From: CAZZBK01 sp964652155
Lineage (GTDB): Bacteria > Planctomycetota > Planctomycetia > Pirellulales > PNKZ01
Assembly (NCBI GenBank): GCA_964652155.1
Contig: CAZZBK010000015.1
Location: forward strand, 1 to 64,000
Length of the DNA: 64,000 nucleotides
Direction: 5' to 3'
The notes beneath the pieces are model-generated. The model had not been told where the DNA came from. It worked only from the letters and a program-made list of their open reading frames with translations, and did no database searches. Shown piece by piece: positions 36,018 through 43,302 of this stretch; positions within the stretch are counted from its first letter, which is position 1, and each line of letters begins with the position of its first letter. Both the position numbers and the translations under genes were made by a program.

Positions 36018-36718
36018 GCGACCGCGTTCTCTTTGGCGAGGAACTTGCCGATCGCGTCCGAGATCGGGTTCACCACCCGGAATTCGCCCTCGATGGCGTG
36101 GCCGTTGCCATTCAGTTTAGAGCTCTCCCCGACCGGCTGGATTGGCGCCGGCGCCGAAACCGCCTTGGCCTCCTCGGTGAAGGCGCCGACCAGGGCGCTG
36201 GTGTCCTTCGGGATTAGCGTCATGACGTGCGCCTTGCGGGCGGCCTCGCGCATCATCACGATGTTCATGATGGCGCGTTCCTTTTCCTGCATCTCGCGCA
36301 GCTCGCCGATGGTCTTGTTGCTCAGGTCCCTCATCAGGGCCTCGATGCGGGCGTAGTCGCTGTCCTTGAGCCCGCCGCCCTCGATGGCCGCTCCGATGCC
36401 GCCGCCAGCAGCTGCAATCTTGTTGGCCTCGGCAACAGCCTCCGGATCCATGCCAGCCAGCCCCTCGCGGATCTGATCCTTGACCGCGGCCGGCGTGTGC
36501 TGATCCTCGGCGATGGTCTTCTTGCCGCCGCCCTTTGCGTCGGCGACCCAATTGTTCTTCTTCCAGCGCGCGACGGTGCGCCACGATATTTTGAAGCCGC
36601 GGCGCTTGAGCAGATCGCAGATCCCGCGGGCACTCGGCGCCGGGTGATCGTTCCACACCCGCTCGACCTGGGCGACCGTTGGCCTTCCCAAGCTCTCGAA
36701 TTTCACTTCCTCTGTCAC
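36014..36718 (-). CDS. terS: Small terminase subunit
   Basis: The 234-residue protein has an N-terminal helix-turn-helix (VAQVERVWNDHPAPSARGIC, LLKRRGFKISWRTVARWKKN), a Lys/Gly-rich linker and a long helical middle with coiled-coil character (EALMRDLSNKTIGELREMQE). This is the usual architecture of DNA-recognition subunits of terminase. It lies immediately upstream of terL with one tiny gene between, and overlaps the 36715 gene by ATGA. Identification rests on the HTH plus location. Confidence 0.8.
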   Translation of the reverse strand: MTEEVKFESLGRPTVAQVERVWNDHPAPSARGICDLLKRRGFKISWRTVARWKKNNWVADAKGGGKKTIAEDQHTPAAVKDQIREGLAGMDPEAVAEANKIAAAGGGIGAAIEGGGLKDSDYARIEALMRDLSNKTIGELREMQEKERAIMNIVMMREAARKAHVMTLIPKDTSALVGAFTEEAKAVSAPAPIQPVGESSKLNGNGHAIEGEFRVVNPISDAIGKFLAKENAVA

Positions 36719-37404
36719 GCTGGAACTCCAAAGTTTGAGAAGTCTGGGGCGCTCGAAGCGGCCGGCGCAGACGTCGTGTTAATTTTTGCCCCCTCATTTG
36801 AGGGCGAGAAAATTTCAGCCGGCTCGCTTTTCGCAGCGAAATCGACCGGTTCGAGCGGCTCCACCGGCTCGCCGAACTTGGCGAAGTCGATCAGGCCAGC
36901 CTCGGGGACGCGGCCGCCGAACTTGGCCTGGCGCTTCTGGATGTCGGCAAGGATCGAACTGTTCAGGTTGCCGACGGTGCCTGCACGCGAGAAGTGCGGG
37001 TTCTCCATCATCTCGCGACGGGTGAAGACCTGATCGACCGGCGTCGACGGGTCCATCTTCATCATGCGGCCGGCGCGCACGCCGCCGAAATGGTGGCCAC
37101 CATAAGCCTCCGCATCGGTCGGATCGCGGCCGAGCGCAGAGCCCATCTCTTTCTTCACTTCCTTGATGAAGCGGCTCCACCCCTTCGTTTGGGTGTAGGG
37201 ATCATCGCTATCACCGATCCCGTACCGAGCCCGGTGAGTGCCCATCATCTGAAACAGCCCACGGATCGTGCTCGAATTGCGCGCGCGCGGGTTAAAGGAA
37301 CTTTCGCGCTCGGCTACAGCAAGAGCAAACGAGGGGTCAATCCCCTCCTCCCGTGCTGCACGCTCGATGGCGTCTCGAATCTCAGGCGCGAGCGAACGGG
37401 CCAT
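36715..37404 (-). CDS. Lytic transglycosylase-like protein beside terminase
   Basis: The protein has 229 residues starting at the ATG at 37404. The N-terminal half shows an SLT pattern: IDPSFALAVAERESSFNPRA with the catalytic Glu in ERESSF, then GLFQMMGTHRARYGIGDSDD. A motif YGGHHFGGVRAGR follows. The C-terminal part is disordered (FAKFGEPVEPLEPVDFAAKS). It is distinct from the endolysin at 61926. It may be a virion-associated muramidase that opens a path for DNA injection. Its 5' end overlaps the upstream HNH gene by 23 bases. Confidence 0.75.
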   Translation of the reverse strand: MARSLAPEIRDAIERAAREEGIDPSFALAVAERESSFNPRARNSSTIRGLFQMMGTHRARYGIGDSDDPYTQTKGWSRFIKEVKKEMGSALGRDPTDAEAYGGHHFGGVRAGRMMKMDPSTPVDQVFTRREMMENPHFSRAGTVGNLNSSILADIQKRQAKFGGRVPEAGLIDFAKFGEPVEPLEPVDFAAKSEPAEIFSPSNEGAKINTTSAPAASSAPDFSNFGVPA

Positions 37405-37864
37405 GTGCCTGCTCTGCCGCGACGCGATATGCCTCGCCTGCCGCCTGCGGGGTGTCGAAGCAGCCAAGATGACGGGACTTGCCGTCAACATAGATGCGAG
37501 CCTGAAAACGCGACGTGCCACGGATACGCTTCACGCCCTTCACGCCAAGAAGGTTGTTCCGAAACACATTCCGGTTGGCCTGATTGCTGGACTGCGTAGC
37601 CAGCCGCAGGTTGATCCAGCGGTCGTCAGATTTGACTGTGTTCTCGTGGTCAACCTGCGCTGGCGGCCACTCGCCGGTCATGTAGAGCCACGCGAGGCGC
37701 GATGACCTGTAAGTCGAACCGTCGATCGCAATTCTCGTATAGCCGCCATCCGTCCAGCCAGCCAGATCGCCAGCCTTAACCCTCTTACAGCCGACGAGCC
37801 AGCGCCACTCTCCGGTTTCCGGATTGTAGAGCAGGATCTCGCGGAGCCTCTCGGCGGTAAGCAT
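37382..37864 (-). CDS. HNH homing endonuclease with AP2 DNA-binding domain
   Basis: The 160-residue protein starts at MLTAERLREILLYNPETGEW. HNH core: VDHENTVKSDDRWINLRLAT with preceding strand and His/Asn pattern. The C-terminal AP2 domain has LLGVKGVKRIRGTSRFQARI, a YVDGKSRHLGCF strand and FDTPQAAGEAYRVAAEQ. It is paralogous to the 51837 gene in both layout and sequence. The 3' end runs 23 bases into the transglycosylase gene, a hallmark of a mobile insertion. It would cut and spread into related phage genomes. Confidence 0.88.
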   Translation of the reverse strand: MLTAERLREILLYNPETGEWRWLVGCKRVKAGDLAGWTDGGYTRIAIDGSTYRSSRLAWLYMTGEWPPAQVDHENTVKSDDRWINLRLATQSSNQANRNVFRNNLLGVKGVKRIRGTSRFQARIYVDGKSRHLGCFDTPQAAGEAYRVAAEQAHGPFARA

Positions 37865-37940
37865 GTGGAACCTTTCGGGTTGGCGTGATATTGAGGCGGA
37901 CCCTGGTGAGGGTGGTCGTCTCATAAAGAGGCCCGTTGGG

Positions 37941-37960
37941 GCGCGGACTGCAATCCGCGC
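37941..37960 (-). other. Perfect 7-bp inverted repeat
   Basis: GCGCGGA and TCCGCGC are exact inverted repeats around a 6-base loop. It lies between the terminator at 37977 and the HNH start and has no U-tract. The role is unknown. Confidence 0.4.
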
Positions 37961-37976
37961 TCCCCTGGCCCCAATG

Positions 37977-38004
37977 AAAAACCCGACACCTTTCGATGCC
38001 GGGC
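37977..38004 (-). terminator. Intrinsic terminator at the end of the early minus-strand operon
   Basis: On the minus-strand RNA, CCCGGCAUC-GAAA-GGUGUCGGG forms a 9-bp stem (with two G.U pairs) and a GNRA loop, followed directly by UUUUU. On the plus strand the same region pairs less well. It would end transcription of the 38325-53344 operon. Confidence 0.85.
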
Positions 38005-38324
38005 TTCTCCTTCCAAACAGCGTTGATGTCGTTTGCCGGGACACCGCCGTCTAGCTGCGGGGTCCGCGGCCTGAGCCTGCGGACCCTTCTGGCGACTTAG
38101 ACCGATGTGTTGAAGTGAGATCGCCCCCAGGTTCACGGTCCAGCCGCTAGATGAATTAGTGGCCGGGCTTTCCCCGGCCGGGAGGCATGCCGTCCTCCTT
38201 CGTCGCTCGTCTCGGGCGAATCGCTGCCTTGGACAATTGCGACACTCTGCGACCGTGCCAAATTGGTCAATAGGCTTCTGGCACAGAGGTTTCATCGCTG
38301 TTGATAACATGGCCGAAAACCGTG

Positions 38325-38567
38325 TCACAGCGAATCGGCACAGCCCCGTGACGAGACCGCGGCCGCCGACGTCCAATGCCATGCCCCGTCCTTCCATGCG
38401 TATTCGCCGAACTCGTAGCCGGGCGTGCCTGGGCGCACGCCGACCGCGACCTTGCGCGAGAATATCTCGAAGGGCACCGGATGGATGTCTTCGTGGTGGG
38501 CAAGGTTCTTCTTGTTCCATGGACCGCCGTCGCAGGGGCCGTAGCGCATCGGGACGCCCTGGGCCAT
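38325..38567 (-). CDS. Hypothetical early protein, 80 residues
   Basis: The protein starts MAQGVPMRYGPCDGGPWNKK and has a compact mixed pattern with FEIFSRKVAVGVRPGTPGYE and YAWKDGAWHWT. Its ATG overlaps the TGA of the upstream 57-residue gene. It lies last in the early operon before the terminator. No family is recognised. Confidence 0.6.
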   Translation of the reverse strand: MAQGVPMRYGPCDGGPWNKKNLAHHEDIHPVPFEIFSRKVAVGVRPGTPGYEFGEYAWKDGAWHWTSAAAVSSRGCADSL

Positions 38568-38740
38568 CAGCTCGCTTCCCGTCGCCGGAATTTATGCCCC
38601 CGCTTTGCTCCCGCTGATCGTATCCACCGGCCAATGGTCGGTCGAGGTCGGCCGGTCAGATATTCGATCTCTTTCAGCAGTCGGCCCGCGGCGTATAGGC
38701 GAACGCAAAATTCGCGCTCCAACGGCTTAGAGTGCCTCAT
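38567..38740 (-). CDS. 57-residue helix-turn-helix-like protein
   Basis: The sequence MRHSKPLEREFCVRLYAAGR followed by LLKEIEYLTGRPRPTIGRWI is a short HTH of the type found in transposon resolvase tails and small phage regulators, with a basic C-terminus (KRGHKFRRREAS). It is joined by ATGA overlaps to both neighbours (start at 38740, stop at 38567-38569), which supports it as real despite its small size. It may bind DNA; the target is unknown. Confidence 0.6.
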   Translation of the reverse strand: MRHSKPLEREFCVRLYAAGRLLKEIEYLTGRPRPTIGRWIRSAGAKRGHKFRRREAS

Positions 38741-39408
38741 GATAGTTCCAACTGCTCAGGTTGCATCTCCCAGCGGCCAGGGCACTGCATCGCATCCCAG
38801 CGATCCGCCATAGATCGAGGCGTGTTTTGCGGGCGGCTGTGGTTCTGCGCGATGTCGGTGCTGTCGACCGAGGCAAACGGCCAGCGGCGGCCGGAGCACT
38901 GCATCCCCCGCAGCATGTGAATCCACGGCAGGTGGTTCTTGGCGATCAGGTTAAATACCTCATCCATCCTCCGACACCACGAATCGGAAAGCACGGTTGC
39001 ATACTCGGCCGTCGATCCGATGCAGACCTTCGGCCACGAGTCGCACAGTCGGGCGAGGCGATCGATAGGCTCATCCATATGCCAAACCGGCGCGCCTCGA
39101 TGCTTGAACGGCCATTCGCGGATCATAGCGTCTTGGAGTTGTGATCCACCGTCGATGACGTCAGGAATGACCGCCCAGGTGGTCGGATAGGCCAGCCAGC
39201 GGTCGCACCATTCATAAAAGGCCGTCCAGTTTGTCTCTGTGCCCGATTTCCACTTGGAGAAAGCCCCGTTGTCCAACATCACAGATTGCCCGATCTGGTG
39301 ACAGCGCGCCACGTCATCTGGTCGCGCATGCGACACGCAAAAGTGCCGCCCGGCCAACTCGTAGAGCGCCGTCATCGGAGTGATCGGGGTTCCGTGATAG
39401 TGGATCAT
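38737..39408 (-). CDS. DpdA-like (queuine tRNA-ribosyltransferase-related) protein
   Basis: This 223-residue protein starts at MIHYHGTPITPMTALYELAG after GGAGG. Signature segments are SVMLDNGAFSKWKSG, TTWAVIPDVIDGGSQLQD, GAPVWHMDEPIDRLARLCDS, VCIGSTAEYATVLS and FASVDSTDIAQNHSR, matching a phage family related to DpdA, the transglycosylase that inserts 7-deazaguanine bases into DNA. DNGAF and PDVIDG would supply the TGT-type nucleophile region. No deazaguanine synthesis genes (queC, queD, queE, folE) are in this window, so the precursor would come from the host. An ATGA overlap joins it to the 39408 gene. Confidence 0.6.
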   Translation of the reverse strand: MIHYHGTPITPMTALYELAGRHFCVSHARPDDVARCHQIGQSVMLDNGAFSKWKSGTETNWTAFYEWCDRWLAYPTTWAVIPDVIDGGSQLQDAMIREWPFKHRGAPVWHMDEPIDRLARLCDSWPKVCIGSTAEYATVLSDSWCRRMDEVFNLIAKNHLPWIHMLRGMQCSGRRWPFASVDSTDIAQNHSRPQNTPRSMADRWDAMQCPGRWEMQPEQLELS

Positions 39409-39677
39409 CAATCCTCCACCCGTCGAATTCCGATGATCCGCTCGCGCGCCAGATCCGCCGACATTGGCACCCACCGACGCTCTTGGATGTCCCAATAGCA
39501 CCAGCCGTGCTGCACCACGGGAAGGCCGTCGACGCGCAGGCTTTCGACCACGCATCGGACGAACCGGCTCTCCCGCTCGCGCTCGGGCGGCAGAACATCC
39601 GCGGCGGATGCGATGGGGATGCTCAACGCAATACCCAGCGCAACGCAAACGGACTCCGATACGGATCTAGCCCGCAT
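39408..39677 (-). CDS. Small secreted protein
   Basis: The 89-residue protein has an N-terminal hydrophobic stretch (SVCVALGIALSIPIASAADV) with a signal-peptidase-like site after ASA. The remainder is an Arg-rich globular segment with two Cys (FVRCVVESLRV, WCYWDIQERRW). It is probably exported to the periplasm. It overlaps the DpdA-like gene by four bases. A superinfection-exclusion role would be speculation. Confidence 0.6.
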   Translation of the reverse strand: MRARSVSESVCVALGIALSIPIASAADVLPPERERESRFVRCVVESLRVDGLPVVQHGWCYWDIQERRWVPMSADLARERIIGIRRVED

Positions 39678-39912
39678 TGAAGTGGCGTTTTGCGGCCTGG
39701 ACCGACTGGATGAACATCACCTGCTCGTCCTCAGGCTCCAGCGGCACAGCCTCGGTGCTGGTCGGCAGCATGACCGAGAACGGAGAGCCGGACGGGCCAT
39801 CGCCGCCAGCCGCCCGGCGATAGATGTTGACGTGGGCCAATCCGGTGTCGGGACCGACAACGATATCGTCGGCGATCTCGGAGACGATCTTGGCGGCTTT
39901 CGCGTAGTCCAT
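39667..39912 (-). CDS. Hypothetical 81-residue early protein
   Basis: The gene starts at the ATG at 39912 (MDYAKAAKIVSEIADDIVVG); a longer upstream frame is less likely. It is a mixed alpha/beta pattern ending QSVQAAKRHFNAG. It overlaps the secreted-protein gene by 11 bases. No family is recognised. Confidence 0.55.
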   Translation of the reverse strand: MDYAKAAKIVSEIADDIVVGPDTGLAHVNIYRRAAGGDGPSGSPFSVMLPTSTEAVPLEPEDEQVMFIQSVQAAKRHFNAG

Positions 39913-39940
39913 GGTGTGCAATCCTTTCACAGCTTGCGGT

Positions 39941-40195
39941 TTAACCGGCGGCGAGCCGGGCAGCATTCTCCGCGCGCTGACGCTCGACGCGGCGAACCTT
40001 GTGGCGCATGACTGCCTTCTCACGGGCGGCCGGCGTGACGCTAATGTGCCTGCCAATGCGGATGGTCTTGCCCCGAAACTTGAGCTTGGCGTAACCATCC
40101 TTATCGGTCGATCCAGTCCAGATTTTACAGTTGCCGACCTTCTGACTGTAGAACTCGATGCGCTGATCGACTGTCATTTCCCTTGATACAGCCAT
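39941..40195 (-). CDS. Possible HNH-family remnant
   Basis: The 84-residue protein starts at MAVSREMTVDQRIEFYSQKV. The segment NCKIWTGSTDKDGYAKLKFR closely matches the N-terminus of phage HNH endonucleases, but after HISVTPAAREKAVMRHKVRR the usual catalytic HNH core is missing, leaving a basic helix. It could be a decayed homing endonuclease or a protein that reuses its DNA-binding part. It overlaps the 40195 gene by one base. Confidence 0.55.
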   Translation of the reverse strand: MAVSREMTVDQRIEFYSQKVGNCKIWTGSTDKDGYAKLKFRGKTIRIGRHISVTPAAREKAVMRHKVRRVERQRAENAARLAAG

Positions 40196-40851
40196 CACCG
40201 CTTCTCCTTGATCCCGAACTCGTTGGCGATGGCCTGCAGTACGATGGCGACGTTCTCGCGGTACTGCGCGGGCGGCTCGATGTCGGACAAGCACAGATCA
40301 TCGAGGATGTTCTTTGCCTCATTGCGGCCGGTGATTCCGTCGGCGTAGCGGGCGAGAACCTTCTGCGCGCGGTTGTAGGCCTTCCTGGCCTCCTTCGCCT
40401 CACGCTCGTAGTCGGCGATGGTGCCACGGTTGAGGTGGCGCTGGATCTCCTGATCCTCGCCGGCACGCGGCTTGTCGATGTCCTGGGCGCGCGCCGATCG
40501 CGTGGCGTTGACGACGTGATACCGCTCGAACATGCGGACGATGCCGGCATAGCGGCGCGCGGCCATGCCCTGGGTGACGGTCAGGTGCTTGAAGAACACC
40601 AGCCGGGTGATCGGCGCGGCGATGCGCTGGTTTGCAGCCATCAGCGCCACGGCGGCATCGAGCTTGTCGGGCGGCACGCGCACCAGCTCGCGCATCGCAT
40701 CATCGAAGGTCGCGGTCAGCCGCTTCCACTTGACGTTCTCGCCTCCCCGCTTCTTCTTCGCATAATCGCGACCGTTCATGCGGCGCGGCTTGACTGCGGA
40801 GACGCTCTTGATCGGTGTGCTCAATTTGACTGCCCCTGTAGTTTGCAACAT
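40195..40851 (-). CDS. Hypothetical basic helical protein
   Basis: The 218-residue protein starts MLQTTGAVKLSTPIKSVSAV, is Lys/Arg/Ala-rich and largely helical, with RYAGIVRMFERYHVVNATRS and QRHLNRGTIADYEREAKEAR. It lies after a CTGGAGGTGAG motif that also precedes the 40934 gene. No domain is recognised. It may be a regulatory or DNA-associated early protein. Confidence 0.6.
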   Translation of the reverse strand: MLQTTGAVKLSTPIKSVSAVKPRRMNGRDYAKKKRGGENVKWKRLTATFDDAMRELVRVPPDKLDAAVALMAANQRIAAPITRLVFFKHLTVTQGMAARRYAGIVRMFERYHVVNATRSARAQDIDKPRAGEDQEIQRHLNRGTIADYEREAKEARKAYNRAQKVLARYADGITGRNEAKNILDDLCLSDIEPPAQYRENVAIVLQAIANEFGIKEKR

Positions 40852-40903
40852 TGGGTGGTTTGCCCGTTCTCTGGAGGTGAGGTGTGACGCTGGTAGGCAA
40901 CTG

Positions 40904-40929
40904 CCGCGGCGGATGTGACACCGCCGCGG
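40904..40929 (-). other. Perfect 9-bp GC stem-loop
   Basis: CCGCGGCGG and CCGCCGCGG flank an 8-base loop, between the stop of the 40934 gene and the start of the 40851 gene on the minus strand. No U-tract follows, so it is either a poor terminator or an RNA-processing or stability element. Confidence 0.5.
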
Positions 40930-40933
40930 ATGG

Positions 40934-41632
40934 TTACGATCGACGGCCGGTCGGCGTGTAGCCGGCCTCGGTAAGCGCGTTGAGCAACCTCTCGACGATG
41001 TGCGGCGCCACCATCAACGTCGAGTTCTCGTCGAGCGCACCACCATCGTACCGCTTCATGTCCAGGACCTCAGTGACCCAGCCACAAACGATCTGCTCGT
41101 CGATGCGCTTTCGTTGTGCGATCAACTTGTCGGCCACATCCCGCTGCACGAGGCGCGCACCCTCGGCGCGAGCGATCGCGATTCGCTCGGTGATGAGGTT
41201 CTGGATAGCATCCTTGCCGCCCTTCTTGCGGGCGAGCTTGGCGATTTCCTCAGCGAACTGGTGCTCGGCGCCGCCGATGATTTCTCCACGGCCGGGAGCG
41301 CCTCCATCTACGCCGGTCACGGTGCTGAACCCGCGGTTGGGCGTGTCAGACTGATTGTCGGCCTGCCGCAGCACCTTGGCATATTCGCGCGATTGCTCAC
41401 TGGTCGTGCCGCTGAAAGCATTCGCGCGCCGCGTCGCCCAAGCCTTCTTCAGCGCCTCAGAACGGGGTGTCGAAGCCGGCTTCTTCTTCCCGCGTGTCCC
41501 CTTGCGCATGTCCGCGGCCTTCGCGCGCAGCGATGCTGCCACCTTCGGCTTGCCCGCTTTGTCCTCGTCCTTCGCCCTGCGCATCAACGTCCGCCACGAC
41601 GGCGTAGTCGCCTTCGATGATTTCTTTGCCAT
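40934..41632 (-). CDS. Hypothetical basic early protein
   Basis: The protein has 232 residues starting at MAKKSSKATTPSWRTLMRRA after AGGAGA. The N-terminus is very basic (KAADMRKGTRGKKKPASTPR) and probably binds nucleic acid. The C-terminal half is helical with QRDVADKLIAQRKRIDEQIV. A longer upstream frame without a ribosome site was not chosen. The function is unknown. Confidence 0.6.
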   Translation of the reverse strand: MAKKSSKATTPSWRTLMRRAKDEDKAGKPKVAASLRAKAADMRKGTRGKKKPASTPRSEALKKAWATRRANAFSGTTSEQSREYAKVLRQADNQSDTPNRGFSTVTGVDGGAPGRGEIIGGAEHQFAEEIAKLARKKGGKDAIQNLITERIAIARAEGARLVQRDVADKLIAQRKRIDEQIVCGWVTEVLDMKRYDGGALDENSTLMVAPHIVERLLNALTEAGYTPTGRRS

Positions 41633-41846
41633 TGTCGTCTCCTGGAGGTGAGATGGGCCAGCGTGGAGCCCAATTGAATGCCGATGGCCGCTTCCGGCCC
41701 GGCGCGAGGTACTTTTCGAGCCACACTCTCGATCGTTGCAGCCGGTCGTCAGGCGGCCGAATTCGGTCCTCCTGATCGCGGTCGCGCAGATACAGCGCAA
41801 CCGACTTCGCTTTCTTGGCGTCGTGGTAGCCGACGGTCTCGGTCAT
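41457..41846 (-). CDS. Doubtful protein overlapping the 40934 gene
   Basis: A 129-codon frame starts MTETVGYHDAKKAKSVALYL and runs 176 bases into the next gene in another frame. The first 70 codons have plausible coding character (YLRDRDQEDRIRPPDDRLQR). A real shorter product would need a frameshift or sequence error near 41650. Listed because the space from 41633 to 41848 is otherwise empty. Confidence 0.35.
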   Translation of the reverse strand: MTETVGYHDAKKAKSVALYLRDRDQEDRIRPPDDRLQRSRVWLEKYLAPGRKRPSAFNWAPRWPISPPGDDNGKEIIEGDYAVVADVDAQGEGRGQSGQAEGGSIAAREGRGHAQGDTREEEAGFDTPF

Positions 41847-41848
41847 GG

Positions 41849-42157
41849 TTAATCGTCAGCCTTGTGCAGCTCGGCAATATCGGGGCCATCGACCATCCAG
41901 CCGCGTGCACGGAACGCCTCCAATGCGAGCGCAGCCGTGCTGCAGGCGCGATCAATAACCTGCTCCGGGGTGGACAACTTCAACTTGGCACGGCCAGTGC
42001 TATCCTCGCCGTCCGGTTCGCCGGCAACCATGCCCCATCGCTCGATCAGCACCAGCGCAAGGCGGGCTTCCATGCCGGGATGCTCGGTGTCGTGAACCAC
42101 GAGCTTGCGCATCGAGTTGCGGCCGTATTCGTCGAAGATCCCTACTTGGGTCGTCAT
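41849..42157 (-). CDS. Hypothetical early protein, 102 residues
   Basis: The protein starts MTTQVGIFDEYGRNSMRKLV after AAGGAGCTTGAGCT. It has a mixed pattern with RLALVLIERWGMVAGEPDGE and a helical C-terminus containing STAALALEAFRARGWMV. It ends 3 bases before the 41846 frame. No family is recognised. Confidence 0.6.
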   Translation of the reverse strand: MTTQVGIFDEYGRNSMRKLVVHDTEHPGMEARLALVLIERWGMVAGEPDGEDSTGRAKLKLSTPEQVIDRACSTAALALEAFRARGWMVDGPDIAELHKADD

Positions 42158-42160
42158 AGC

Positions 42161-42361
42161 TCAAGCTCCTTGGTGGGGGGTGAAACGCTCTAACTCCGCA
42201 ATCGCATCGCCCAGGGCGAGGCGTAGATCCCGGATCATGTCCCGATGCACGGTGACAGCCGGGAATAGCTTGCCGTGGCGCTCCGCGCGTTTGAGCGTGA
42301 GCTTGGCCTGCGTGACGACGCTGGCACGCTTGAGCGCGTCACGGGCTTCGGCGGGGCTCAT
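42161..42361 (-). CDS. Hypothetical early protein, 66 residues
   Basis: The gene starts at the ATG at 42361 (MSPAEARDALKRASVVTQAK), overlapping the stop of the DUF1376 gene by four bases. It is a helical, basic protein with MIRDLRLALGDAIAELERF. No domain is recognised. An upstream in-frame start inside the DUF1376 gene is less likely. Confidence 0.55.
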   Translation of the reverse strand: MSPAEARDALKRASVVTQAKLTLKRAERHGKLFPAVTVHRDMIRDLRLALGDAIAELERFTPHQGA

Positions 42362-43302
42362 GACGCGGCCTTTCGCAGCCCGTGCTTGAGCAGCACCGTA
42401 ATCGGCGCGCGGCACGAAGGCAATCCGGGATCAGGCCCCAGGTGCTTCGACCAGATCGAGTTGTTGCGGGCGTAGCGCATGCAGGCATCGTCCCAATCCT
42501 TCTCGGTCGGGACGTAGGGAGCCGCGTTGTTGACCTCGATGCGCGGCGGCGCCTTGGCGGCCTGCTTCTTGCGGTACTCGATCCCGCGGTCGATCCAGTT
42601 CGAGAAGCTCGCCTGCCAATTGCTCGAGAAGTTGCCGGCCGCGAGCTGGTGGTTGATGAACTTGCGGACCTCGGCGTCGATCTCGGCGACCTCCATGCCC
42701 GCCGCCCTGGCGCGGTCGCTGGTCTCGGCGCTCGGCAGGAAGTCCCTCGGGATGGTCGTCCCTAATTCCAAATCATCGTCATCGACTTCGGGGAGAGGGC
42801 CTTCTCTCTCTCCTGTTATAGGAGAGTGTATTTGTAGATCTGCATGGCTCTCGGATTGCGGCTCCTGTGCGTCCGGCAATGCGGACGCAATGCGAGTCGC
42901 ATTTTTCCGTTGTTTTGAGGTATTCCGGTGGGTCGCAGCCGTTGATTGGTCTGGTTTGTCACCTTTATTGGCCCACCGGGCGGTTGCGGCGACCTTAGCC
43001 GCCGCAATACTGGCCGCATGCTTCTCGGATGCCTGCCGGATCTCGTGGTCGATGCGCTCGTGACGCCAAACGCCGTCGGCGATGGTAAAATAACGGGCAA
43101 TGACCTTGCGATGCTTTTGCCACTGCTCGATCGGTAGCTTGGTCACCGCAGCGAGGATGAAGTCGTCGTCCGGCAGCGGTTCCTTCGTGTTGTAGTAGTC
43201 GGCGATCAACTGGATGTAAGCGCCGTGAGCCTCGCAGGAGAGACGGGCTGTGTCGCTCGCATAGTCATTGAAATTGAATGCGTACCAGCTCACGCCAGCC
43301 AT
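42358..43302 (-). CDS. DUF1376-type replication initiation/helicase-loader-like protein
   Basis: The 314-residue protein starts at MAGVSWYAFNFNDYASDTAR. The N-terminal DUF1376 domain (residues 1-95) has LSCEAHGAYIQLIADYYNTK and VITRYF-like segments, a winged-helix fold of phage replisome organisers. A charged linker follows, then a C-terminal domain with WIDRGIEYRKKQAAKAP and KDWDDACMRYARNNSIW, typical of proteins that bring helicase to phage origins. It overlaps the 43302 micro-ORF by one base. This is the only clear replication-initiation gene in the window. Confidence 0.78.
   Translation of the reverse strand: MAGVSWYAFNFNDYASDTARLSCEAHGAYIQLIADYYNTKEPLPDDDFILAAVTKLPIEQWQKHRKVIARYFTIADGVWRHERIDHEIRQASEKHAASIAAAKVAATARWANKGDKPDQSTAATHRNTSKQRKNATRIASALPDAQEPQSESHADLQIHSPITGEREGPLPEVDDDDLELGTTIPRDFLPSAETSDRARAAGMEVAEIDAEVRKFINHQLAAGNFSSNWQASFSNWIDRGIEYRKKQAAKAPPRIEVNNAAPYVPTEKDWDDACMRYARNNSIWSKHLGPDPGLPSCRAPITVLLKHGLRKAAS

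Larger units (their letters stand above)
37865..38324. other. 460-base segment without a confident gene; terminator and hairpins
   Basis: This stretch separates the early operon (38325 onward) from the HNH and terminase genes. It contains two hairpins (listed separately), one inverted repeat GGCCGGG-CTTT-CCCCGGCC near 38160-38180, and a strong Shine-Dalgarno-like AAGGAGGACGGC followed by an ATG with only a 10-codon frame on the minus strand near 38190. A longer minus frame from about 38296 (MKPLCQKPIDQFGTVAECRN) reads through the hairpins and is not convincing. No tRNA was recognised. Confidence 0.5.

Noticed and set aside
38060..38160. Possible tRNA because of GGTTCACGGTCC and nearby GC stems
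   Set aside because: No acceptor stem, D-arm and anticodon arm could be drawn together on either strand.
37921..38634. 237-codon minus frame
   Set aside because: It reads through an intrinsic terminator and overlaps two better genes (38325 and 38567) in other frames.
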